Part shown: in pieces, positions 7,319 to 13,100 of the stretch
How the letters are laid out: every line of letters begins with the position of its first letter
Numbering within the stretch: position 1 is the stretch's first letter
Assembly (NCBI GenBank): GCA_017411935.1
Contig: JAFQPC010000154.1
Coordinates: 1 to 13,100 of the forward strand
Reading direction: 5' to 3'
Source of the DNA: Clostridia bacterium
GTDB taxonomy: Bacteria; Bacillota; Clostridia; Oscillospirales; CAG-272
DNA length: 13,100 nucleotides
Program-made: the position numbers and the translations under genes
The notes under the pieces: model-generated
Told to the model about the DNA's origin: nothing
The model's input: the letters and a program-made list of their open reading frames with translations, nothing else
The model's database searches: none

Positions 7319-8724
7319 AACGCGAAGCAGGAATTTTATTGCCCGTCAGCGCCCTGCCGTCGAGGTACGGTATCGGCGGATTTGATCGGGCGGCGTATGA
7401 GTTTGTGGATTTTCTCCGCGAGGCGGGGCAGAGTGTTTGGCAGATCCTTCCCTTAGGTCCTACGGGCTACGGAGATTCGCCCTATCAGTCTCCCTCTGCT
7501 TTTGCGGGGAATCCGTATTTTATTAGTTTGGAACGGCTTTGCGAGGACGGACTGCTCTCGGAAGAAGAATGCCGCGAGGCGGACTGCACGTCCGATGACG
7601 GCGGCGTGGATTACGGGGATCTCTATGAAAAGCGAAACCGACTTTTGCGCAAAGCATTTTCCCGAAGTCGGCAGAGCGCCGAGCAGCTTCGGTTTGAAGA
7701 AGCGCATCGGGCTTGGCTCGAGGATTACGCACTTTTTATGGCTCGGCGGATCGCTTCGGACGGGGTGCCGTCTGCCGAGGAGATGGCATATCACCGATTT
7801 TTGCAGTTTCGCTTTTTTGAGGATCTTGGGGCGCTCCGACGCTATGCCAACGGCAAGGGGATCCGTATTGTCGGAGATCTTCCCATCTACGTGTCTTTGG
7901 ATAGTGCCGACGTTTGTTTCTCGCCCGAGTTGTTTGAATTGAACGCGAACGGCGTTCCCACGGCGGTAGCGGGTTGTCCGCCCGACGGATTTGCGCCGAA
8001 GGGGCAGCTTTGGGGAAATCCTCTGTACGATTGGCAAGAGCACGAACGCACGGGCTACGCGTGGTGGATCGCTCGGCTTTCGCACGCCTTTTCGATGGTG
8101 GATGCCGTCCGCATTGACCATTTCCGCGGATTTGATTCTTACTATGCCATTCCGTACGGCGCGCCCGATGCGACGCAAGGGGAGTGGCGGAGAGGTCCGG
8201 GAATGTCGCTTTTTCGTGCGGTGCGAGAAGCGCTTGGCGAGCGTGAGATCATTGCCGAGGATCTGGGATTTATCACCGATTCGGTTCGTGCGCTTGTTCG
8301 CGAGAGCGGATTTGCGGGGATGAAAATCTTACAGTTCGGATTTGACGGAGAAGAGGAGCATCTTCCGCACCGTTATGGCGAAAACAGCGTTGCCTTTACG
8401 GGGACGCACGACAATCCCACGCTTTGCGAATGGATCGAGGCACATTCCGAGGGAGAGATCGCAAGGATCAGAGAATCCCTTTGGGATTTCTTTACCCCGA
8501 GAGAGCGTCTTTATGAGGTGCTCATCGCATCTCTGATGCGATCGCCCTCACGTCTTGCGATCGTTCCGATGCAGGATTATCTTGGGCTTGGTGCAGAAGG
8601 AAGAATGAACCGCCCTGCCTCATTAGGCAACAATTGGCGTTGGCGAATGACGCGCGCACAGATGTCGGGTGAGCTTGCGGAAAAGATCTTTCGTCTCACA
8701 CGCATCGGCGGGCGGTTGCCGTAG
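7315..8724 (+). CDS. malQ: 4-alpha-glucanotransferase (amylomaltase)
   Basis: MalQ is a GH77 enzyme that transfers glucan units between maltodextrins and maltose, releasing glucose and making longer chains in the cytosol. The N-terminal signature is clear (LPVSALPSRYGIGGF, then QILPLGPTGYGDSPYQSPSA). The catalytic residues are nucleophile Asp268 (RIDHFRGF), acid/base Glu315 (IIAEDLGF) and Asp366 (GTHDNPT), spaced much as in Thermus amylomaltase. The C-terminal GNNWRWRM motif is also present. At 469 residues it is slightly shorter than the usual ~490-500 but has no missing motif. The ATG overlaps the phosphatase stop (ATGA), with GAGGAG (7301-7306) eight bases upstream. The coupling suggests that its substrate is the maltose or maltodextrin released by the preceding phosphatase. 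A hairpin terminator follows. Confidence 0.97.
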   Translation: MKREAGILLPVSALPSRYGIGGFDRAAYEFVDFLREAGQSVWQILPLGPTGYGDSPYQSPSAFAGNPYFISLERLCEDGLLSEEECREADCTSDDGGVDYGDLYEKRNRLLRKAFSRSRQSAEQLRFEEAHRAWLEDYALFMARRIASDGVPSAEEMAYHRFLQFRFFEDLGALRRYANGKGIRIVGDLPIYVSLDSADVCFSPELFELNANGVPTAVAGCPPDGFAPKGQLWGNPLYDWQEHERTGYAWWIARLSHAFSMVDAVRIDHFRGFDSYYAIPYGAPDATQGEWRRGPGMSLFRAVREALGEREIIAEDLGFITDSVRALVRESGFAGMKILQFGFDGEEEHLPHRYGENSVAFTGTHDNPTLCEWIEAHSEGEIARIRESLWDFFTPRERLYEVLIASLMRSPSRLAIVPMQDYLGLGAEGRMNRPASLGNNWRWRMTRAQMSGELAEKIFRLTRIGGRLP

Positions 8725-8768
8725 AAAAAATGAGTGTTGTCCTAATTCAATGTCCCATAACGAAGAAC

Positions 8769-8802
8769 GCGTAGCTGTGATGTTCACGGCTACGCTGTTT
8801 TA
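8769..8802 (+). terminator. Rho-independent terminator after malQ
   Basis: A 12-bp stem with one G-T wobble (8769-8780 with 8784-8795) and a 3-nt loop is followed by TGTTTTAT. It lies 44 bp after the malQ stop codon and ends the phosphatase-malQ unit. Confidence 0.85.
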
Positions 8803-8824
8803 TCGGACTTTTCGTCTATTTTGT

Positions 8825-8995
8825 GGTAGGGGTCGGCGCCTTCGACGACCCATTTAAAAAATATCGAATGCTAAAAACGGGAGGCGAAACGCCTCCCCTA
8901 CAACCAAATAGTATTCAACACCGTAGGGGAGGGGTCCCCCCTCCCACAATTTAACACTTGTTCAGAACGGGTCGTCGAGGGCGCCGACCCCTACC
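8825..8995. repeat. Composite of four alternately oriented GTAGGGG hairpin modules (REP/MITE-like)
   Basis: The outer ends are 27-bp inverted repeats with 26 of 27 matches (8825-8851 and 8969-8995). Inside them lie two more hairpins: GGGAGGCG-AAA-CGCCTCCC (8879-8897) and GGGAGGGG-TCC-CCCCTCCC (8927-8945). Each of the four units starts with GTAGGGG and ends near CCC and a short AT-rich flank. Their orientations are plus, minus, plus, minus, beginning at 8826, 8901, 8923 and 8994 respectively. No transposase gene and no clear target-site duplication are visible. It is non-coding; small ORFs crossing it are not supported. It fills most of the 426-bp gap between malQ and the next gene; apart from the malQ terminator, this element and a promoter, I see nothing else there. 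Confidence 0.85.
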
Positions 8996-9068
8996 GAGAT
9001 TAACGGAAGGCTTCGGTATGCTTCGTCAAGATATGCGAGCTTTCTCTTTTTCTGTCGCAAGAATCCTC

Positions 9069-9097
9069 TTGACAAACCGACCAAAAAATGGTATAAT
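9069..9097 (+). promoter_or_regulatory. Near-perfect promoter of the cytidylate-kinase-like gene
   Basis: TTGACA (9069-9074), a 17-bp spacer and TATAAT (9092-9097) match the housekeeping sigma consensus exactly, with TG at 9089-9090 adding an extended -10. Transcription should start near 9104, giving a leader of about 47 nt. Such a strong, uninterrupted promoter suggests constitutive, high transcription. Confidence 0.92.
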
Positions 9098-9150
9098 ACA
9101 AACAGAAAATCAAACGAAGTGCACACAGACGGGCATGGAAAGGAAGAACT

Positions 9151-9768
9151 ATGGGAATTATTACGATCAGCCGAGAGTTTGGCAGTGGTGGACGAGAAAT
9201 TGGTAAGCGTCTGGCAGATGAGCTGGGCTATGCCTATTACGACCGTGAGATCGTCGTTGCCGTCGCAGAGCGACATGAAATGGACGAAAATTACGTGGCG
9301 TTTGCTCTGGAGGGAGGCATTACACGCACTGTTCCGTTGCATTTCGGAAGAACCTTTTCCTATTCTCCGACGATGATGGCACACGAGACCAAGTTGCTTC
9401 GCGAGCAGAATACTTTTCTCAAGGAAGTGGCAGAGCAGGGAAATTGCATCATCGTAGGACGTGCCGCCGACGTGATTCTTGCCGAATATAATCCGTTCAA
9501 ACTCTTTGTTTGCGCCGATATGGCGTCGAAGCTTGCGCGCTGTCACGCACGCGCCGAGGAAAACGAGAAGCTTTCGGATAAGGCAATGATCAAGAAGATC
9601 CGTCAGATCGACCGTGACCGCAAGAGATATCACGGAATTATTTCGGATATTCCTTGGGGCGACCGCCACGGCTATCACCTGACGGTCAATACCTCGGGAC
9701 GCGACGCAAAATCGCTCGTTCCGCTGATCGCCGAGTACTACCGCCATTGGCGCGCCGAGCAGGAATAA
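9151..9768 (+). CDS. Cytidylate kinase-like family protein
   Basis: A 205-residue soluble protein with the N-terminal nucleotide-binding loop SREFGSGGREIGKRLA (residues 7-22) and the following ELGYAYYDREI segment. These are typical of the cytidylate-kinase-like (Cytidylate_kin2) branch of P-loop kinases. Later segments include a conserved IIVGRAADVIL strand (~103-113) and a Q/R-rich RQIDRDRKRYH stretch (~151-161), as in the lid region of this family. True CMP kinases (Cmk) are related but differ in their substrate-binding insert; the substrate of this branch is not established as far as I know. The start ATG has AAAGGA about six bases upstream. It is a single-gene unit between its own strong promoter and a terminator, so neighbours give no clue to its role. 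Confidence 0.85.
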   Translation: MGIITISREFGSGGREIGKRLADELGYAYYDREIVVAVAERHEMDENYVAFALEGGITRTVPLHFGRTFSYSPTMMAHETKLLREQNTFLKEVAEQGNCIIVGRAADVILAEYNPFKLFVCADMASKLARCHARAEENEKLSDKAMIKKIRQIDRDRKRYHGIISDIPWGDRHGYHLTVNTSGRDAKSLVPLIAEYYRHWRAEQE

Positions 9769-9784
9769 TTCTTACAGAAAAATT

Positions 9785-9824
9785 CCCCGACAGACCGTAA
9801 CACCGTCTGTCGGGGCTTCTTTTT
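9785..9824 (+). terminator. Rho-independent terminator after the kinase-like gene
   Basis: An 11-bp perfect stem, CCCCGACAGAC (9785-9795) with GTCTGTCGGGG (9805-9815), encloses a 9-nt loop and is followed by CTTCTTTTT. It is 16 bp past the stop codon and separates this gene from the next promoter. Confidence 0.93.
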
Positions 9825-9844
9825 GTAAAAAAATAAAAATTCTC

Positions 9845-9873
9845 TTGACATAGCGGAAAGAACGTGATACAAT
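9845..9873 (+). promoter_or_regulatory. Promoter of the oxidoreductase-deoR-deoC unit
   Basis: TTGACA (9845-9850), a 17-bp spacer and TACAAT (9868-9873), with TG at 9865-9866 as an extended -10, lie about 47 bp before the start codon of the oxidoreductase gene. No clear dyad operator is visible nearby, although the DeoR-family protein encoded in the same unit would be expected to bind here. Confidence 0.85.
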
Positions 9874-9919
9874 AATAAACGAAAGAAATTGAAAACAAAC
9901 GAAAGGAAAAGGATGCCAA

Positions 9920-10939
9920 ATGAAACAAGGAAAACTTTCGATTGCTCTGATCGGTGCGGGACGCGCGGGAATGATTCACGCGCGAAATTTCGCGGGGAGT
10001 GTGCCGAACGCGACGGTAGGCGGTGTGGCAGACCCTGTGGAAGAAGCGGCGGCAAGTGCCGCGGCAGAACTCGGCGGCTGCCGATACGAGACCGATTACA
10101 CCAAGCTCTTAGCGGACGACAGCATTGACGCGGTGGTGATCGCGACTCCCACGAAATATCACTGTGAAATCACGCTCGCCGCTGCCAAGGCCGGAAAGCA
10201 CGTGCTGTGCGAGAAGCCAATGGCGATGAACGTCGAGGAATGCGAGCAGATGGAGCGTGCGGTCAAGGAATACGGCATCAAGCTTCAGATGGCTTTTATG
10301 CGCCGTTTTGACGCAGGCTTCTGTGCCGCCAAGGAGGCAATTTTGCAGGGGCGGATCGGTGAGGTGGTCATGGTTCGTTCCAACACGCGCGGACCGAGCA
10401 TTCCCAAGCCGTGGATGTACGATATTTCCAAGAGCAACGGACCGCTTGCCGAGGTCAACAGCCACGACATTGATTCGGTGCGTTGGTTTTGTGAGAGTGA
10501 ATTTTACAGCGTACACGCCATTGCGGGCAATTACCGTTGTCCTGATGCGAAGTCGGAATTCCCCGATTTTTACGACAACGTGGTGATGATCGGCGAGATG
10601 GCAAACGGAAGGCAGGGAATGATCGACGGCGCGCAGGGCGTACGTTACGGTTACGACGCAAGAACTGAAATTCTCGGAACGCACGGTTGTATTTTCCTCG
10701 GCAGAAGAAACGAAAACGAGATGGTACTTGCCACCTCCGATATGAATCAGCAGATCGAATTCGTCAACAGCTGGAAATATCTCTTTCAGGACGCGTATCT
10801 TGCCGAAGACCGTTCTTTTGTGGAGTGCATTCTCGAGGACAGTGATCCGCAGGTGACGGGCTTTGACGGAAAAATGGTTGTTGCGGCGGTCGATGCGGGA
10901 AACCGATCGATTCGTGAACGTCGCATTGTGTTGTTGTAA
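9920..10939 (+). CDS. Gfo/Idh/MocA family NAD(P)-dependent oxidoreductase
   Basis: A 339-residue cytosolic dehydrogenase of the inositol-dehydrogenase/glucose-fructose-oxidoreductase family. The N-terminal Rossmann fold has the dinucleotide loop GAGRAGMIHARN (~residues 12-23), then TPTKYH and the catalytic-lysine motif CEKPMAMN (Glu98-Lys99-Pro100). The C-terminal substrate domain has NSHDIDSVRW with His182. In B. subtilis IolG the triad is Lys97, Asp172 and His176; the residue four before the His here is Glu178, not Asp, which may alter substrate choice. The start ATG has AAGGA about six bases upstream. It is the first gene of a unit with a DeoR regulator (15 bp gap) and deoC. The substrate is probably a sugar, inositol or sugar acid, but I cannot name it; the iolG symbol is not justified. 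Confidence 0.92.
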   Translation: MKQGKLSIALIGAGRAGMIHARNFAGSVPNATVGGVADPVEEAAASAAAELGGCRYETDYTKLLADDSIDAVVIATPTKYHCEITLAAAKAGKHVLCEKPMAMNVEECEQMERAVKEYGIKLQMAFMRRFDAGFCAAKEAILQGRIGEVVMVRSNTRGPSIPKPWMYDISKSNGPLAEVNSHDIDSVRWFCESEFYSVHAIAGNYRCPDAKSEFPDFYDNVVMIGEMANGRQGMIDGAQGVRYGYDARTEILGTHGCIFLGRRNENEMVLATSDMNQQIEFVNSWKYLFQDAYLAEDRSFVECILEDSDPQVTGFDGKMVVAAVDAGNRSIRERRIVLL

Positions 10940-10954
10940 GCGAGGCGCGAAGAT

Positions 10955-11758
10955 ATGCAGGAAAAAGAAACTTTATTTGCAGGAGAACGGCAGGCGCAGA
11001 TTCTTCTTTTGCTACAAAAGAACAGAAAGGTACTCGTACGAGAGCTTTGCGAGTTGCTTGCGGTTTCGGCGGTGACGATTCGAAATGATCTGCGTGAGCT
11101 CGAGGGGCGTGGAAAACTGCTTCGTACACACGGCGGTGCAATTCCTTGCAGTCATACGGGCTTTGAGGAAAATTCGGCGCAAAAATTCAAGCAAAATACC
11201 GAGGAGAAGCTGGCGATTGCACGCGAGGCGGCAAAGTACGTGCAGGACGGCGACACGATTGCGTTAGATACGGGTACGACTTCGTATGCGCTCGCGTGGG
11301 AGCTTCTTTCCAAAGAGCGGCTGACAGTTGTGACAAACGACCTCAAGATTGCGTTGCTCTTTGAGGAACATTCGGATGCTACCGTCATTCTTTTGGGTGG
11401 TCTTTTGCGCCGCGGTTACCACTGTACCGTCGGTTCGAATTCCGAGCAGATGATGGCAAAAATTTTTGTGGACAAGTGTTTTATGGCGACCAACGGCTTG
11501 ACCGCAATCGGGGGCGCGACTACACCCAATGCCGAACAGGCGGCGATCAAGCAAACAATGCTCTCGCACGGAAATCAGGTAATTCTGATCGCGCACGGTG
11601 ATAAAATCGGCAGAAACTCTCTCTTTTGTTTTGCCAAACCGGAGCAGATCCAGCTTCTGATTACCGATGAAAGTGCGAATCCGAACGAGTTGAACGCCAT
11701 GAGAGAACATGGTGTGGAGATCCGTTGCGTTTCTGCTTCGGAAAAGAATGATAAGTAA
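10955..11758 (+). CDS. DeoR-family transcriptional regulator
   Basis: A 267-residue regulator with an N-terminal winged helix-turn-helix (about residues 27-48, VRELCELLAVSAVTIRNDL) followed by the family hallmark LLRTHGGAI (~56-63). The C-terminal sugar-phosphate-sensing domain (DeoRC) carries DTGTTSYALA, LGGLLRRGYHCTVGS and LIAHGDKIGR. These proteins usually repress sugar catabolic operons and release DNA on binding a phosphorylated sugar intermediate. It starts 15 bp after the oxidoreductase stop, with GAGG upstream, and ends 30 bp before deoC, so it is co-transcribed and probably controls its own unit. The effector might be deoxyribose-5-phosphate or an upstream intermediate (inference). 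Confidence 0.95.
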   Translation: MQEKETLFAGERQAQILLLLQKNRKVLVRELCELLAVSAVTIRNDLRELEGRGKLLRTHGGAIPCSHTGFEENSAQKFKQNTEEKLAIAREAAKYVQDGDTIALDTGTTSYALAWELLSKERLTVVTNDLKIALLFEEHSDATVILLGGLLRRGYHCTVGSNSEQMMAKIFVDKCFMATNGLTAIGGATTPNAEQAAIKQTMLSHGNQVILIAHGDKIGRNSLFCFAKPEQIQLLITDESANPNELNAMREHGVEIRCVSASEKNDK

Positions 11759-11788
11759 TATACTAATATATAATGAAGGAGAATATTT

Positions 11789-12493
11789 ATGAAAACAACA
11801 ATGACCCCCGAGGTGCTTGCGAAATATTTTGATCAGACTCTTCTGAAGGCTTATGCATCCGAGGAAGATTTTCGGGTATTTTGTGAGCAGAGTGCAGAAT
11901 ATCATTTCAAGATGGTCGCGATCAATTCGGCTCCCGTGAAGCTGTGTAAACGCCTTCTTGCCGATAGCGACGTTCTGGTCGGTGCGGCAATCGGCTTTCC
12001 TTTGGGACAGACGACGCTCGAAAATAAATTACACGAGACCGAGCAGGCAATTGCCGACGGTGCGGACGAGATCGACTATGTGATCAACATTGGCGCGCTC
12101 AAAAGCGGCGATCTTGCGTACATTGAGGAAGAGATGCGCGCCATCGTTTCTCTCTGTCGCGCAAACGCAAAGACGGTCAAGGTAATTTTTGAAAACTGTT
12201 ATCTGACCGAGGACGAGAAGCGGACGCTTTGCGAGATTGCGCTTCGCGTTCGCCCCGATTTCATCAAGACAAGCACGGGCTTCGGTACGCCCGCCCCCGG
12301 GGTCGCCGTGGGGGTGACGGTCGAGGACGTTCGATTGATGAAAAGCATCGTCGGCGACGCGATCAAGGTCAAGGCGGCGGGCGGTGTTCGCACGCTCGCG
12401 GATGCACTTGCGATGATTGAGGCGGGCGCCGAGCGTATTGGAACGAGTGCGGGTGTCAGCATTATTGAGGAACTCAAAAAACAATCTGTATAA
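11789..12493 (+). CDS. deoC: Deoxyribose-phosphate aldolase
   Basis: DeoC cleaves 2-deoxy-D-ribose 5-phosphate to glyceraldehyde 3-phosphate and acetaldehyde through a Schiff base. The 234-residue protein matches the short bacterial type. Asp96 (DEIDYVINIG), the Schiff-base lysine Lys160 (FIKTSTGF) and Lys195 (VKAAGGVRT) correspond to E. coli Asp102, Lys167 and Lys201 with nearly identical spacing. The ATG at 11789 has AGGAG (11777-11781) seven bases upstream. It is the last gene of the unit, followed by a terminator. No nucleoside phosphorylase or phosphopentomutase is beside it, so its link to nucleoside salvage is not shown. The oxidoreductase partner could feed a different deoxy-sugar route. 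Confidence 0.97.
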   Translation: MKTTMTPEVLAKYFDQTLLKAYASEEDFRVFCEQSAEYHFKMVAINSAPVKLCKRLLADSDVLVGAAIGFPLGQTTLENKLHETEQAIADGADEIDYVINIGALKSGDLAYIEEEMRAIVSLCRANAKTVKVIFENCYLTEDEKRTLCEIALRVRPDFIKTSTGFGTPAPGVAVGVTVEDVRLMKSIVGDAIKVKAAGGVRTLADALAMIEAGAERIGTSAGVSIIEELKKQSV

Positions 12494-12510
12494 AACACAC
12501 ACATCAAAAA

Positions 12511-12534
12511 GGGCGGTTGCTTCAGCAACCGCCC
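12511..12534. terminator. Bidirectional terminator between deoC and nifJ
   Basis: A 10-bp perfect GC-rich stem (12511-12520 with 12525-12534) and TTCA tetraloop lie between the convergent deoC and nifJ genes. On the plus strand the tail is ATATTTGTTTCTTTT. On the minus strand it is a clean run of five T, so it is the stronger terminator for nifJ. Confidence 0.92.
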
Positions 12535-12554
12535 ATATTTGTTTCTTTTGCGAA

Positions 12555-13100
12555 TTACTTGTAGAGTTCAGCGAGCTGCTGGAGTCTGTCGTACTTCGCC
12601 TTTGCGTTCTCTTCACCCTTGGCAAAGAGTTCTTCTGCCTTCTCGGGGAAGGTCTGTACGAGACGAGCGTAACGGTTCTCGGACTTGATGAAGTCAACGT
12701 AGCTTGCCGTGGGCTCCTTGGAGTCGATCGTCAGCTTGTTCTCGGTCTTGGTAGGATCGTAACGGAACATCTGCCAGTAGCCTGCCTCGACAGCCTTCTT
12801 CATTTCGAGCTGGCAGTTCTGCATCGTTCCCTTGATGCCGTGCATCTCACAGGGAGCGTAGCCGATGATGATGGAAGGTCCGTTGTATGCCTCAGCCTCG
12901 GTCAGAGCCTTGAGGAGCTGGTTCATATCTGCGCCCATTGCAACCTGTGCGACGTATACGTAGCCGTAGGACATTGCGATCTGAGCGAGGTCCTTCTTGC
13001 CGATTGCCTTACCTGCTGCTGCAAACTGAGCAACCTGACCGATGTTAGAAGCCTTCGAAGCCTGTCCGCCCGTGTTCGAGTAAACCTCGGTATCGAATAC
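12555..13100 (-). CDS. nifJ: Pyruvate:ferredoxin (flavodoxin) oxidoreductase, C-terminal part, 5' end missing
   Basis: The minus-strand frame is open to the right edge, so only the last 181 residues are seen; the internal ATG at 12974 is not the start. The visible part begins with DTEVYSNTGGQASKAS, part of the thiamine-diphosphate-binding domain of PFOR. It continues through MSYGYVYVAQVAMGAD, IIIGYAPCEMHGIKGTM and the typical C-terminal tail. The enzyme oxidises pyruvate to acetyl-CoA and CO2 and reduces ferredoxin, the central step in anaerobic Clostridia; the full protein is usually about 1,170-1,190 residues. Codon choice is markedly regular here (mostly C-ending codons, CTC/CTG Leu, AAG Lys), as expected for a highly expressed gene. 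Confidence 0.95.
   Translation of the reverse strand, partial: VFDTEVYSNTGGQASKASNIGQVAQFAAAGKAIGKKDLAQIAMSYGYVYVAQVAMGADMNQLLKALTEAEAYNGPSIIIGYAPCEMHGIKGTMQNCQLEMKKAVEAGYWQMFRYDPTKTENKLTIDSKEPTASYVDFIKSENRYARLVQTFPEKAEELFAKGEENAKAKYDRLQQLAELYK

Noticed and set aside
8825..8995. CRISPR array
   Set aside because: The modules alternate in orientation and are not evenly spaced direct repeats with unique spacers; no cas gene is present.
8669..9206. Small plus-strand frames across the malQ-to-kinase gap (8669-8857 and 8958-9206)
   Set aside because: One starts inside malQ, both run through the inverted-repeat element, and neither has a convincing ribosome binding site or coding character.

Overview
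The window looks like chromosomal DNA from an anaerobic, probably gut-associated Clostridia-like Firmicute. The reasons are a pyruvate:ferredoxin oxidoreductase gene, a PEP:sugar phosphotransferase (PTS) permease, strong AGGAGG-type ribosome binding sites, TTGACA/TGnTATAAT promoters, and intergenic GTAGGGG-type inverted-repeat modules of the kind I associate with uncultured Clostridia. The placement is an inference; there is no rRNA or marker gene to confirm it. I see no phage, transposase, CRISPR, tRNA or rRNA.

Layout from left to right. (1) 2-2194, plus strand: the 3' part of a large repeat-bearing protein, probably extracellular, ending in an endonuclease/exonuclease/phosphatase (EEP) domain. 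(2) A bidirectional terminator separates it from a convergent minus-strand long-chain acyl-CoA synthetase-like gene (2253-3962). The promoter of that gene carries two tandem TTGAG-n2-CTCAA dyads that look like an operator. (3) Divergent from it, on the plus strand, lie a one-chain PTS permease with domain order IIA-IIC-IIB (4164-6302), an intracellular EEP phosphatase of the RgfB/MapP type (6494-7318), and malQ (7315-8724). (4) A gene-free stretch of about 430 bp (8725-9150) holds the malQ terminator, a 171-bp composite of four alternately oriented GTAGGGG hairpin modules, and a near-consensus promoter. (5) A single-gene unit encodes a cytidylate-kinase-like protein (9151-9768). (6) A three-gene unit encodes a Gfo/Idh/MocA oxidoreductase, a DeoR-family regulator and DeoC (9920-12493). 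(7) A second bidirectional terminator is followed by the C-terminal end of nifJ/PFOR on the minus strand, cut by the window edge.

The most coherent biology is in block 3. The permease would import and phosphorylate an alpha-glucoside such as maltose, the MapP-like enzyme would remove the phosphate inside the cell, and MalQ would disproportionate the free maltose or maltodextrin. This resembles the Enterococcus faecalis MalT-MapP route, with an amylomaltase encoded beside it instead of a maltose phosphorylase. The Gfo/Idh-DeoR-DeoC unit suggests a locally regulated pathway ending in a deoxy-sugar-phosphate aldolase step, with an unidentified substrate. I found no clearly new defence or mobile system. 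The points most worth a second look are the PTS-phosphatase-MalQ module, the acyl-CoA synthetase operator, the composite repeat and the repeat-EEP surface protein.
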